Shown: in pieces, positions 7,717 through 17,976 of the stretch | How the letters are laid out: each line of letters starts with the position of its first letter | How positions within the stretch are numbered: position 1 is the stretch's first letter | Assembly: GCF_035946055.1 (NCBI RefSeq) | Contig: NZ_CP108364.1 | Coordinates: 5,084,001 to 5,148,000 of the forward strand | Source: Streptomyces sp. NBC_01341 | Lineage (GTDB): Bacteria; Actinomycetota; Actinomycetes; Streptomycetales; Streptomycetaceae | Direction of reading: 5' to 3' | Length of the DNA: 64,000 nucleotides | Program-made: the position numbers and the translations under genes | Notes under the pieces: model-generated | What the model was told of the DNA's origin: nothing | The model's input: only the letters and a program-made list of their open reading frames with translations | Database searches by the model: none

Positions 7717-9819
7717 ATGACGCAGTCACCTACACAGCCGCAGGCGACGGCCCGGATCAGCATTCCGGCCGCACACCCCATGGTGATGCTCCTGGGGTCG
7801 GGCGATTCCCTGCTGCGCGTGATCGAAACGGCGTTCCCGGCCGTCGACATCCATGTCCGGGGCAACGAGATCAGTGCGACTGGAGGCGCGGCGGATGTCG
7901 CGCTGATCCAGCGCCTGTTCGACGAGATGGTTCTGGTGCTGCGCACCGGGCAGTCGATGACGGAGGACGCTGTGGAACGCTCGATCGCCATGCTCAGGGC
8001 GAGCGGAAACGGCGACGGGGACGGCACCGAGACCCCCGCGGAGGTGCTCACCCAGAACATCCTGTCCAACCGCGGACGCACGATCCGTCCCAAGACGCTG
8101 AACCAGAAGCGGTACGTCGACGCGATCGACAAGCACACCATCGTCTTCGGGATCGGCCCCGCGGGTACGGGCAAGACCTACCTCGCCATGGCGAAGGCGG
8201 TCCAGGCCCTGCAGTCCAAGCAGGTCAGCCGGATCATCCTGACCAGGCCCGCCGTGGAGGCCGGTGAGCGGCTCGGCTTCCTGCCGGGCACCCTCTTCGA
8301 CAAGATCGACCCGTACCTGCGCCCGCTCTACGACGCCCTGCACGACATGCTCGACCCCGACTCGATCCCCCGGCTCATGGCCGCGGGCACGATCGAGGTC
8401 GCACCACTGGCCTACATGCGCGGACGCGCCCAACCGCTCTTCACCAACGTCCTCACCCCGGACGGGTGGCGGCCGATCGGTGATCTGCACGTCGGCGACC
8501 TCGTCATCGGGTCGAACGGCGAGCCGACTCCGGTGCTGGGCGTCTACCCGCAGGGCGAGAAGGACATCTACCGCGTCAGTGCCCAGGACGGATCGTGGAC
8601 CCTGTGCTGCGGCGAGCACCTGTGGACGGTCCGCACGGCATCGGACAAGCGGCGTGACAAGCCGTGGCGGGTCCTCGAGACCAAGGACATGATCGGCAAT
8701 CTCCGGGCGGCACACACCCGCAGGTACGAGTTGCCGATGCTCACCGCACCGGTCGGTTTCCCCGAGCGCGAGGTGCCGATGGACCCGTACGCGCTGGGTC
8801 TGCTGCTCGGGGACGGGTGCCTGACGGGGTCCACGACGCCTTCGTTCGCCACTGCGGATCCCGAGTTGGCCGAGGCGCTCGAGGGGGCGCTGACCGGCGT
8901 CTCCGTGCGGCACAAGGGTGGACCGGGCTACGTTTTGAACCGGGTCAAGGCCCCGGGAGACGTGATCACGCTGGAGAACCCGGTCACCTGTGCCCTGCGT
9001 GAACTCGACCTGCTGGGTACCCGCTCGCACTCCAAGTTCGTCCCGGACGCCTACCTGTCCAACTCCGCCGATGTCCGTCTTGCCGTACTGCAGGGACTGC
9101 TGGACGCGGACGGCGGACCGGTCACTCAGGCGGACCGTACGTGCCGTATCCAGTACGGGACGGCATCGATCATGTTGCGCGACGACGTGATCTCGCTCGT
9201 GCGATCGCTCGGCGGAGTCGCGTACACGCGTAGCAGGGCCGCCGAGGGGCGTGCACCGGGCATGGCGAAGGGCCGCGAGGTGCATCACCGCCACGACGCG
9301 CACATCGTCGACATCCGGCTCCCCGAAGGCATCGAGCCCTTCCGGCTCGCCCGCAAGGCCGAGAAATACCACGCGGCCGGGGGCGGCGGTCGCCCGACGC
9401 GCTTCATCGACAGCATCGAACCGGCCGGCCGCGAGGAGGCCGTGTGCATCCAGGTTGCGGCCGAGGACTCGCTGTACGTCACCCAGGATTACCTGCTGAC
9501 ACACAACACGCTCAATGACGCTTTCATCATCCTGGACGAGGCGCAGAACACCAGCGCCGAGCAGATGAAGATGTTCCTCACCCGGCTCGGGTTCGAATCG
9601 AAGATCGTCATCACCGGTGACGTCACCCAGGTCGACCTGCCGACCGGCACCAAGAGCGGTCTGCGTCAGGTGCAGGAGATCCTGGACGGCGTGGAGGACG
9701 TGCACTTCTCCAGGCTCACCTCGCAGGATGTCGTCCGGCACAAGCTCGTCGGCCGTATCGTCGACGCGTACGAGAAGTACGACAACGCAGAGGGCCGTAC
9801 CGGCCGCAACGGGAAGTAG
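7717..9819 (+). CDS. phoH: PhoH family P-loop ATPase with an in-frame intein
   Basis: The precursor has 700 residues: 237 N-extein, a 360-residue intein, and 103 C-extein. The joined exteins give a 340-residue PhoH protein of normal length with Walker A GPAGTGKT at residues 147-154 and Walker B FIILDEAQN just after the intein. PhoH proteins are RNA-associated ATPases, usually beside ybeY as here. ATG 7717 is chosen because it matches the usual Streptomyces N-terminus (MTQSPTQ...); in-frame starts at 7693 and 7624 exist but are less convincing. It leads a block of closely packed genes through to the MmcQ-like gene, with era further on. Function depends on the intein splicing out. Confidence 0.93.
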   Translation: MTQSPTQPQATARISIPAAHPMVMLLGSGDSLLRVIETAFPAVDIHVRGNEISATGGAADVALIQRLFDEMVLVLRTGQSMTEDAVERSIAMLRASGNGDGDGTETPAEVLTQNILSNRGRTIRPKTLNQKRYVDAIDKHTIVFGIGPAGTGKTYLAMAKAVQALQSKQVSRIILTRPAVEAGERLGFLPGTLFDKIDPYLRPLYDALHDMLDPDSIPRLMAAGTIEVAPLAYMRGRAQPLFTNVLTPDGWRPIGDLHVGDLVIGSNGEPTPVLGVYPQGEKDIYRVSAQDGSWTLCCGEHLWTVRTASDKRRDKPWRVLETKDMIGNLRAAHTRRYELPMLTAPVGFPEREVPMDPYALGLLLGDGCLTGSTTPSFATADPELAEALEGALTGVSVRHKGGPGYVLNRVKAPGDVITLENPVTCALRELDLLGTRSHSKFVPDAYLSNSADVRLAVLQGLLDADGGPVTQADRTCRIQYGTASIMLRDDVISLVRSLGGVAYTRSRAAEGRAPGMAKGREVHHRHDAHIVDIRLPEGIEPFRLARKAEKYHAAGGGGRPTRFIDSIEPAGREEAVCIQVAAEDSLYVTQDYLLTHNTLNDAFIILDEAQNTSAEQMKMFLTRLGFESKIVITGDVTQVDLPTGTKSGLRQVQEILDGVEDVHFSRLTSQDVVRHKLVGRIVDAYEKYDNAEGRTGRNGK
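8428..9507 (+). mobile_element. Class 3 intein with LAGLIDADG homing endonuclease inside PhoH
   Basis: The host sequence YMRGR / TLNDAFIILDEAQN is interrupted by 360 residues starting with Ala1 and ending in THN, with Thr as the +1 residue. Ala1 means the usual Cys or Ser nucleophile is absent. Block B (GSWTLCCGEHLWTV) has His64 and Trp66, block F (AVCIQV) has Cys340, and block G has Thr358-His359-Asn360: this is the Trp-Cys-Thr set that defines class 3 inteins. The centre carries two LAGLIDADG-type motifs, YALGLLLGDG (121-130) and LQGLLDADGG (221-230), each with an acidic residue, so the endonuclease may be active. Boundaries are set by the conserved PhoH sequence on both sides. Confidence 0.92.
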
Positions 9820-9831
9820 TCGCAGCGCACC

Positions 9832-10329
9832 ATGTCGATCGACGTCAACAACGAGTCCGGAACCGAGGTCGACGAGCAGGCGATCCTCGACATCGCCCGC
9901 TACGCCCTCGCCCGGATGCGGATCCATCCGCTGTCCGAACTCTCGGTGATCGTGGTGGACACCGCCGCCATGGAGCAGCTCCACATCCAGTGGATGGACC
10001 TCCCGGGCCCGACGGATGTCATGTCCTTCCCGATGGACGAACTCCGCCCGCCGGCCAAGGACGACGAGGAGCCCCCGCAGGGCCTCCTCGGTGACATCGT
10101 GCTGTGCCCGGAGGTCGCCAAGAAGCAGGGCGAGGACGCCGAGACGCAGCACTCGATGGACGAGGAGCTGCAACTGCTCACCGTCCACGGGGTGCTGCAC
10201 CTCCTCGGGTACGACCACGAGGAGCCGGACGAGAAGGCGGAGATGTTCGGCCTCCAGGCGGCGATCGTCGACGGCTGGCGCGGCGAGCGCGGCCTGACCG
10301 GCCCGTCCCCCGCCCCCACCGTCTCGTGA
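9832..10329 (+). CDS. ybeY: Endoribonuclease YbeY (rRNA maturation factor)
   Basis: A 165-residue UPF0054 metalloprotein involved in 16S rRNA 3' maturation and ribosome quality control. The zinc motif [11 protein letters not shown] occupies residues 119-129, with ligands His119, His123 and His129, and is preceded by the usual [10 protein letters not shown] strand. It begins 12 bp after phoH, and its TGA overlaps the next gene's GTG. The pairing with PhoH is conserved across bacteria. Confidence 0.93.
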   Translation: MSIDVNNESGTEVDEQAILDIARYALARMRIHPLSELSVIVVDTAAMEQLHIQWMDLPGPTDVMSFPMDELRPPAKDDEEPPQGLLGDIVLCPEVAKKQGEDAETQHSMDEELQLLTVHGVLHLLGYDHEEPDEKAEMFGLQAAIVDGWRGERGLTGPSPAPTVS

Positions 10330-11609
10330 GCTTTCCCCTCGTCGCGGGCGCGATCCTGCTGGTCGTCGTCGGGTGGCTCGCCGCGTGCGCCGAGGCCGGA
10401 ATCGCCCGCACGTCCAGTTTCCGGGCGGCCGAGGCCGTGCGCGCCGGGCGGCGCGGAAGCGCCAAGCTCGCGCAGGTCGCCGCCGACCCCACCCGCTATC
10501 TCAACGTGGCGCTGCTCGTGCGCGTCGCCTGCGAGACGTCGGCCGGCGTGCTCGTCACCTACGCCTGCCTCCAGGAACTCACCGAGACCTGGGAGGCGCT
10601 GGCACTCGCGGTGGGGATCATGGTCCTCGTCAGCTACGTCGCCATCGGGGTCTCGCCGCGCACCATCGGCCGTCAGCACCCGCTGAACACCGCCACGGCG
10701 GCGGCGTACGTGCTGCTGCCCCTGGCCAGGATCATGGGGCCCGTCCCGCAGCTGCTGATCCTCCTGGGAAACGCGCTGACCCCGGGCAAGGGCTTCCGCA
10801 AGGGGCCGTTCGCCAGTGAGTCCGAACTGCGGGCGATGGTCGACCTCGCCGAGCAGGAGTCGCTCATCGAGGACGAGGAACGCCGCATGGTGCACTCGGT
10901 CTTCGAGCTCGGGGACACCCTCGTGCGCGAGGTGATGGTGCCCCGCACCGACCTGGTCTGCATCGAGCGGTACAAGACGGTCCGGCAGGCGCTCACCCTC
11001 GCGCTGCGCTCCGGCTTCTCCCGCATCCCGGTCACCGGGGAGAACGAGGACGACATCGTCGGCATCGTCTACCTGAAGGACCTGGTCCGCAAGACGCACA
11101 TCAACCGGGAGGCGGAGGCGGACGTGGTCTCCACGGCTATGCGTCCCGCCGCGTTCGTCCCCGACACGAAGAACGCCGGAGACCTCCTCCGCGAGATGCA
11201 GCAGGACCGCAGTCACGTCGCCGTCGTCATCGACGAGTACGGCGGCACGGCCGGCATCGTCACCATCGAGGACATCCTCGAGGAGATCGTCGGCGAGATC
11301 ACCGACGAGTACGACCGTGAGCTCCCGCCGGTCCAGGAGCTGGAGAACGGCTGCTTCCGGGTGACCGCCCGGCTCGACATCGGCGACCTAGGGGAGCTGT
11401 TCGGCCTCGACGCGTACGACGACGAGGACGTCGAGACGGTCGGCGGGCTGCTGGCGAAGGCGCTCGGGCGGGTCCCGATCTCCGGAGCCTCCTCGATCGT
11501 CGACCTTCCCGACGGACGCAAGCTCCGCCTCACGGCTGAGTCGCCGGCGGGCCGCAGGAACAAGATCGTCACGGTGCTCGTGGAGCCGGAGGGAAGCGAG
11601 GCGGCATGA
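10326..11609 (+). CDS. CNNM/CorC-type hemolysin family membrane protein with CBS domains
   Basis: A 427-residue integral membrane protein. The N-terminal CNNM (DUF21) domain has a first helix [20 protein letters not shown] and further helices to about residue 145. [19 protein letters not shown] leads into paired CBS domains (about 195-330, including [12 protein letters not shown] and [18 protein letters not shown]), followed by a CorC/HlyC C-terminal domain with [10 protein letters not shown]. The family handles Mg2+ or Co2+ efflux; the name hemolysin is historical. The GTG at 10326 overlaps the ybeY stop by four bases. Confidence 0.88.
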   Translation: MSFPLVAGAILLVVVGWLAACAEAGIARTSSFRAAEAVRAGRRGSAKLAQVAADPTRYLNVALLVRVACETSAGVLVTYACLQELTETWEALALAVGIMVLVSYVAIGVSPRTIGRQHPLNTATAAAYVLLPLARIMGPVPQLLILLGNALTPGKGFRKGPFASESELRAMVDLAEQESLIEDEERRMVHSVFELGDTLVREVMVPRTDLVCIERYKTVRQALTLALRSGFSRIPVTGENEDDIVGIVYLKDLVRKTHINREAEADVVSTAMRPAAFVPDTKNAGDLLREMQQDRSHVAVVIDEYGGTAGIVTIEDILEEIVGEITDEYDRELPPVQELENGCFRVTARLDIGDLGELFGLDAYDDEDVETVGGLLAKALGRVPISGASSIVDLPDGRKLRLTAESPAGRRNKIVTVLVEPEGSEAA

Positions 11610-11959
11610 CCCCCCAGGAACTGCGCAGGTTCTGCCTGGAGTTCAACGCGAGCACGGAGGAGTTCCCCTTCGGCCCCGAGGCCTCCGTCTTCAAGGTGCT
11701 GGGAAAGATGTTCGCACTCAGTGCCCTGGACGCCTCTCCGCTGCAGGCGAGTCTGAAGTGCGATCCGGACGAGGCCCTGCGGCTCCGCAAGGAGCACGCC
11801 GCGATCGTTCCCGGCTGGCACCTGAACAAGCGCCACTGGAACACGGTGTCGGTCTCCGAGCTCCCGGACCGGATGGTCCGGGAGCTCGTGGAGGACAGCT
11901 ACGACCTCGTGGTGGCCGGCCTTCCGAAGGCGGAACGGCTGCGCCTGGACCGGCCGTAG
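11606..11959 (+). CDS. MmcQ/YjbR family DNA-binding-like protein
   Basis: A 117-residue protein with the YjbR fold: [31 protein letters not shown] at the N-terminus (written here only as its key features, the aromatic PFGP turn and VFKVLGKMFAL) and the characteristic WHLNKRHWNTVS and ELVEDSYDLVVAGLP in the second half. The family has a double-wing fold related to the CyaY/MotCF type and no established biochemical role. It overlaps the upstream gene by ATGA, so it is probably translated from the phoH operon. Confidence 0.82.
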   Translation: MTPQELRRFCLEFNASTEEFPFGPEASVFKVLGKMFALSALDASPLQASLKCDPDEALRLRKEHAAIVPGWHLNKRHWNTVSVSELPDRMVRELVEDSYDLVVAGLPKAERLRLDRP

Positions 11960-12020
11960 CGCCGGGACGGAACACACCCCGTCGCGGAGAGCGCCCCTGC
12001 CTCCTCCGTATGCTCGGCAC

Positions 12021-12374
12021 ATGACCGACATCACCGACCTCGGCCCCGAGGACCGCAAGATCGTCACGCTGGCACGCAGCGTCCGTGCCCGCAACGGAGT
12101 GCCGGAGGGCGCGGCGGTACGGGACGAGACCGGGCGTACGTACGCCGCGGGCACCGTGACCCTGGACTCGCTGAAGCTCAGCGCGCTGCAGACGGCCGTC
12201 GCGATGGCGGTGGCCAGTGGTGCCACGTCGCTGGAGGCCGCGGCTGTGGTCTCCGGGGCAGGAACCGTGTCCGACGCGGACCGCGCCGCCGTCCGTGACC
12301 TGGGCGGGCCGCAGACACCCGTGCTGCTCGCCGCCCCCGACGGCACGGTCCGCTCCGCCGCCGCGGCGGGCTGA
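12021..12374 (+). CDS. Cytidine deaminase-like protein lacking the zinc site
   Basis: A 117-residue protein whose layout (RSVRARNGVPEGAAVRDETGRTYAAGTV, then LKLSALQTAVAMAVASGA) follows the first two-thirds of cytidine deaminases. The catalytic Cys/His-Ala-Glu is replaced by LKLSAL, and no PCxxC follows, so it cannot bind zinc in the usual way. The same residues appear to be lost in streptomycete relatives I recall, which argues for a non-enzymatic or altered role rather than a recent pseudogene. It lies between the MmcQ-like gene and era. Annotation as an active deaminase would be wrong. Confidence 0.7.
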   Translation: MTDITDLGPEDRKIVTLARSVRARNGVPEGAAVRDETGRTYAAGTVTLDSLKLSALQTAVAMAVASGATSLEAAAVVSGAGTVSDADRAAVRDLGGPQTPVLLAAPDGTVRSAAAAG

Positions 12375-12434
12375 TTCGGGGCCGTCGCGCCCTGCTGTGC
12401 ATCGCCGCCGCCGGGATCGGGGAGAATGGGCGCC

Positions 12435-13454
12435 ATGAGCGCTCGACCGAACACAGAAGCCGCTGCCCAGCAGGCTGAGAACAACGCCCCCCACCGGGCC
12501 GGCTTCGCCTGCTTCGTGGGGCGCCCCAACGCGGGCAAGTCCACCCTCACGAACGCTCTGGTCGGTCAGAAGGTGGCGATCACCTCCAACCGCCCCCAGA
12601 CCACCCGGCACACGGTGCGGGGCATCGTGCACCGCGACGACGCCCAGCTGATCCTGGTGGACACGCCCGGCCTCCACAAGCCGCGGACCCTGCTCGGGGA
12701 GCGCCTGAACGACGTCGTGCGGACCACCTGGGCGGAGGTCGACGTCATCGGCTTCTGCCTGCCCGCCGACCAGAAACTCGGCCCCGGCGACAAGTTCATC
12801 GTCAAGGAACTCGCCGGGATCAAGAAGACCCCGAAGATCGCGATCATCACCAAGACCGACCTCGTCGAGTCCAAGGTGCTCGCCGAGCAGCTGCTCGCCG
12901 TCGCCGCGCTGGCCGACGAGCTGGGCTTCGAGTGGGCGGAGATCGTGCCGGTCTCCGCCGTCGAGGAGGAGCGGGAGGGGGGACGCGGTTCCTCGGACAA
13001 GGGTGGTGACAAGCGAGGAGCCGGCCAGGTGGGCCTGCTCGCCGACCTCATCGCCCCCCTGCTCCCCGAGAGCCCGCCGCTCTACCCCGAGGGCGACCTC
13101 ACCGACGAGCCCGAGATGGTCATGGTCGCGGAACTCATCCGCGAGGCGGCGCTGGAAGGCGTCCGGGACGAACTGCCGCACTCCATCGCGGTCGTCGTCG
13201 AGGAGATGCTGCCACGCGAGGACCGCCCGGCGGACAAGCCGCTGCTGGACATCCACGCCAACGTCTACATCGAGCGGCCCAGCCAGAAGGGCATCATCAT
13301 CGGTCCGAAGGGCAAGCGGCTGAAGGACGTCGGCACGAAGTCGCGCAAGCACATCGAGGCGCTGCTCGGCACCCCGGTCTTCCTGGACCTGCACGTGAAG
13401 GTCGCGAAGGACTGGCAGCGCGACCCGAAGCAGCTGCGGAAGCTGGGATTCTGA
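12435..13454 (+). CDS. era: GTPase Era
   Basis: A 339-residue ribosome-assembly GTPase that binds 16S rRNA near its 3' end. G1 is GRPNAGKST (residues 29-37), G3 is DTPGLH, G4 is TKTD, and the C-terminal KH domain includes the glycine loop GIIIGPKGKRLK. Between the GTPase core and the KH domain is a glycine/lysine/glutamate-rich insert (EEREGGRGSSDKGGDKRG) that most Era proteins lack. ATG 12435 has GGGGAG about 11 bases upstream; ATG 12426 is too close to it. A hairpin follows the stop. Confidence 0.94.
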   Translation: MSARPNTEAAAQQAENNAPHRAGFACFVGRPNAGKSTLTNALVGQKVAITSNRPQTTRHTVRGIVHRDDAQLILVDTPGLHKPRTLLGERLNDVVRTTWAEVDVIGFCLPADQKLGPGDKFIVKELAGIKKTPKIAIITKTDLVESKVLAEQLLAVAALADELGFEWAEIVPVSAVEEEREGGRGSSDKGGDKRGAGQVGLLADLIAPLLPESPPLYPEGDLTDEPEMVMVAELIREAALEGVRDELPHSIAVVVEEMLPREDRPADKPLLDIHANVYIERPSQKGIIIGPKGKRLKDVGTKSRKHIEALLGTPVFLDLHVKVAKDWQRDPKQLRKLGF

Positions 13455-13458
13455 CGGC

Positions 13459-13499
13459 CCCCGGGTCCGGTCCCGCGGAGTGCGGCGGCGGACCCGGGG
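13459..13499. terminator. Bidirectional terminator between era and the emfourin-like gene
   Basis: An 11-bp stem CCCCGGGTCCG (13459-13469) pairs with 13489-13499 and fills the 45-bp gap between two converging genes. Confidence 0.65.
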
Positions 13500-13766
13500 C
13501 TACGCCCCCTCTTTGAGGACCCGGGAGATCAGCGTCCGCTGCTCCTGGGTGAGCCGGGGGTCCGCACAGTCGACCGTCCGGTCGCCGACCGTGATCGTGT
13601 AGCGGAATCCGTCCGGCACGCCCGCGGGAGGCCCGCCCCGGCCCGCGCCGAGAGCCGCCTCGGCCAGGGCTTCCCATTCCGCGGCGTCCGGCCGTCCCGA
13701 GGTGTCGACCTCGCCGTCGCGGGCGATGCCGGCGAACCCGCCGGTCCGCCTGACCCGAATACGCAT
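13500..13766 (-). CDS. Emfourin-like protease inhibitor
   Basis: An 88-residue protein starting MRIRVRRTGGFAGIARDGEVDT and ending with TLISRVLKEGA. The N-terminal RTGGFAG and the central YTITVGDRTVDC strand fit the emfourin family, small proteins encoded beside protealysin-like M4 peptidases that inhibit them tightly. It lies about 50 bp downstream of the M4 gene on the same strand, so the two probably share a transcript. There is no signal peptide, so both would act in the cytoplasm or leave by a non-Sec route. Confidence 0.75.
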   Translation of the reverse strand: MRIRVRRTGGFAGIARDGEVDTSGRPDAAEWEALAEAALGAGRGGPPAGVPDGFRYTITVGDRTVDCADPRLTQEQRTLISRVLKEGA

Positions 13767-13819
13767 GCGTGATGGCTCCTGCCTGGCCCGGTCGGACGGT
13801 CCGCTTCCTACCTACCCGG

Positions 13820-14896
13820 TCACCTGGTCGGTACGCCCACCTCCGACCAGGCCTTGAGCACCGCTTCGGCCTCGTCGCCCTCCCCGAACCTGTGCTGCGC
13901 CGCCGCGACGGTCAGCTTGGCGAAGTCCGTGAAGGACGCGTCCTGGGTGAGTTCGCCGCCGGTCAGCACGTCGAACCACATGCGTCCGGCCCGCTCCCAG
14001 GCGTTGCCCCCGAGCGCCGTGGCCAGCAGGTGGAAGGCCCGGTTCGGGATGCCGGAGTTGATGTGCACCCCGCCGTTGTCCTCCTCCGTCTCGACGTAGT
14101 CGTCCATCGACGCGGGCTGCGGGTCCTTGCCGAGCACGTCGTCGTCGTACGCCGTGCCGGGTGCCTTCATCGAGCGGAGGGCCACCCCGCTCACCCGGGG
14201 GGCGAGCAGCTCCGCACCGATCAGCCAGTCGCCCTGGTCGGCGCTCTGACCCAGCGAGTACTGCTTGACCAGGGCCCCGAAGACGTCCGACACCGACTCG
14301 TTGAGCGCGCCCGACTGGCCCTCGTACGCCAGGTTGGCGGTGTACTGGGTGAGTCCGTGCGCCAGCTCGTGGGCGATGACGTCGATCGCGAGGGTGAAGT
14401 CGAGGAAGATCTCCCCGTCGCCGTCCCCGAAGACCATCTGCTCGCCGTCGAAGAACGCGTTGTTGTACTTCTCGTCGTAGTGCACGGAACCGATGAGCGG
14501 CAGTCCCGCACCGTCGATCGAGCTCCGCCCGTATTCCGTGAGCAGCAGGTCGAACGTCGCGCCGAGGCCCGCGTACGCGCGGTTGACGCTGGCGTCCTTG
14601 GTGGGTTCGTCGCCCTCGTCGCGGACCTTGCGGCCCGGCAGGTACGTGCTGTGCCGGCAGTCGTACAGGGTGCGGTGGGGCTTGCTGGGGACCGGTGCGG
14701 AGGTGACGTGGGCCTGCGGCGTCCGGGCCAGCGCGGTCACCTGCCGGTGGTGACGCCGGGCCCCGTCGGCCTCCAGGGTGCGTCGTGCGGGTTCGGCCAG
14801 GAGCGGGTCGTCCGCCTGGGCCAGCTTGTCGAGGAGGTGGGGCGGAACGATGGTGCAGAAGACGGGCAGGAGCCCGTTGTTCGGTCGAGGCTGCAT
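13820..14896 (-). CDS. M4 family metallopeptidase, protealysin type
   Basis: A 358-residue thermolysin-fold zinc protease. HELAH at residues 176-180 supplies two zinc ligands and the catalytic glutamate, GALNESVSD supplies Glu200 as the third ligand, and GGVHINSGIPNRAF carries the later active-site region. A short N-terminal propeptide contains FCTIVPPHLLDKL, the cysteine/PPH pattern of protealysin propeptides, instead of a Sec signal and long FTP propeptide. Protealysin-type enzymes cleave intracellular or host proteins. The emfourin-like inhibitor follows it. The start ATG at 14896 precedes the propeptide motif directly. Confidence 0.9.
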   Translation of the reverse strand: MQPRPNNGLLPVFCTIVPPHLLDKLAQADDPLLAEPARRTLEADGARRHHRQVTALARTPQAHVTSAPVPSKPHRTLYDCRHSTYLPGRKVRDEGDEPTKDASVNRAYAGLGATFDLLLTEYGRSSIDGAGLPLIGSVHYDEKYNNAFFDGEQMVFGDGDGEIFLDFTLAIDVIAHELAHGLTQYTANLAYEGQSGALNESVSDVFGALVKQYSLGQSADQGDWLIGAELLAPRVSGVALRSMKAPGTAYDDDVLGKDPQPASMDDYVETEEDNGGVHINSGIPNRAFHLLATALGGNAWERAGRMWFDVLTGGELTQDASFTDFAKLTVAAAQHRFGEGDEAEAVLKAWSEVGVPTR

Positions 14897-15054
14897 GTAA
14901 ATGACTGTGGCACTGAGTCACCACTCTGTCACTGCTTGCGATCGTGATTGACGAAATAGAGTGATGTATCACCGTTCAGCCTTTACAAGGCGCCGATCCC
15001 GCATACTGATACGGACCGACGTATCGGGCGCCCCTCGGTTAGTGTTGCCGCATC

Positions 15055-16982
<1,928 letters not shown>

Positions 16983-17184
16983 CGTCATCGCGCGGCATAC
17001 CGGGCAGACACCCGCAAGAGTGCCGAATCGTGCGGCTACGGAGCCCCGTTCACCCGTCGAGGGTGGGCGGGGTTCGGCCATCTCCGGGGGTTGTGACGTC
17101 CGGAATGCTGACGCCACATCACGCATGTGGCTAACATCACGTCCAGCGCGGCAATGTTGCCGTGGGGTTACGGAGGTGTGCGAC

Positions 17185-17886
17185 GTGCGGACAGCCAAAG
17201 GACAACGCGCCACAGGACTGCGTATCTGCGGCAGCCGCACCGTCTGGGAAACCGTCGGCGACGGCGAGTTCTTCTGCCCCGGCTGCGGGGGTGACCGCAA
17301 CTACCGCCGCCTCACCGGGCGCCACCGTCTGACCGTCCTCGGTCTGCCGCTGCTCCCCCGGGGCAGCGCGGGGCCCGTCGTCGAGTGCGCCGCCTGCGGC
17401 ACGCACTTCGGGACCGACGTCCTGGACCACCCCACCACCACGCGCTTCTCCGCGATGCTGCGGGAGGCCGTGCACACCGTCACGCTCGCCGTGCTCGCCG
17501 CCGGCGGCACCACCTCCCGCACGGTCCTGGAGACCGCGGCGGCCACGGTCCGCGAGGCCGGTCTCGACGACTGCACCCAGGAGCAGCTCTTCACCATCGT
17601 CGAGGTGCTCGCCGCCGAGACCGGGGCCGGCGGCGCCGGCCCGGCGGCGGAGGCGTGCGGGGCGGCCCTCGCCATCGAACTGCACGAGGCCCTGAAACCC
17701 CTCGCACCGCACCTGGCCACGACGGGCCGGGAAGCCGTCCTGCTGCAGGGCGCCAGGATCGCGCTCGCGGACGGGGCGTACAACCAGGCGGAGCGAGAGG
17801 TGCTCACCACGGTGGGCAGCGCTCTGAGGCTCTGCCCGGCCGACACGGCCGCCCTGCTCGCGGCCGCCGCCCGTACGCCCTCCTAG
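17185..17886 (+). CDS. TerB family protein with N-terminal zinc ribbons
   Basis: A 233-residue protein. The first 80 residues contain two CxxC knuckles (FFCPGCGGDRNYR and VVECAACGTHFG) that look like a zinc ribbon; the rest is an all-helical TerB domain with LAVLAAGGTTS and the acidic ALADGAYNQAEREVL. TerB domains occur in tellurite resistance and stress-signalling systems, but no ter cluster is nearby, so tellurite resistance should not be assumed. GTG 17185 is chosen for GGAGG eight bases upstream; GTG 17176 overlaps that ribosome site. Confidence 0.72.
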   Translation: MRTAKGQRATGLRICGSRTVWETVGDGEFFCPGCGGDRNYRRLTGRHRLTVLGLPLLPRGSAGPVVECAACGTHFGTDVLDHPTTTRFSAMLREAVHTVTLAVLAAGGTTSRTVLETAAATVREAGLDDCTQEQLFTIVEVLAAETGAGGAGPAAEACGAALAIELHEALKPLAPHLATTGREAVLLQGARIALADGAYNQAEREVLTTVGSALRLCPADTAALLAAAARTPS

Positions 17887-17976
17887 GGCCTCCTGAGGGC
17901 CACGGCGGCGCGGTGTCGCACCCCGGCCCGGGGAACCCTCTGCCGCGCCTGTGCTCCCGTGGGCGACAATGGGCGC

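Noticed and set aside
17185-17886. Tellurite resistance determinant
   Set aside because: A lone TerB domain without terC/D/E/Z does not support a resistance function.
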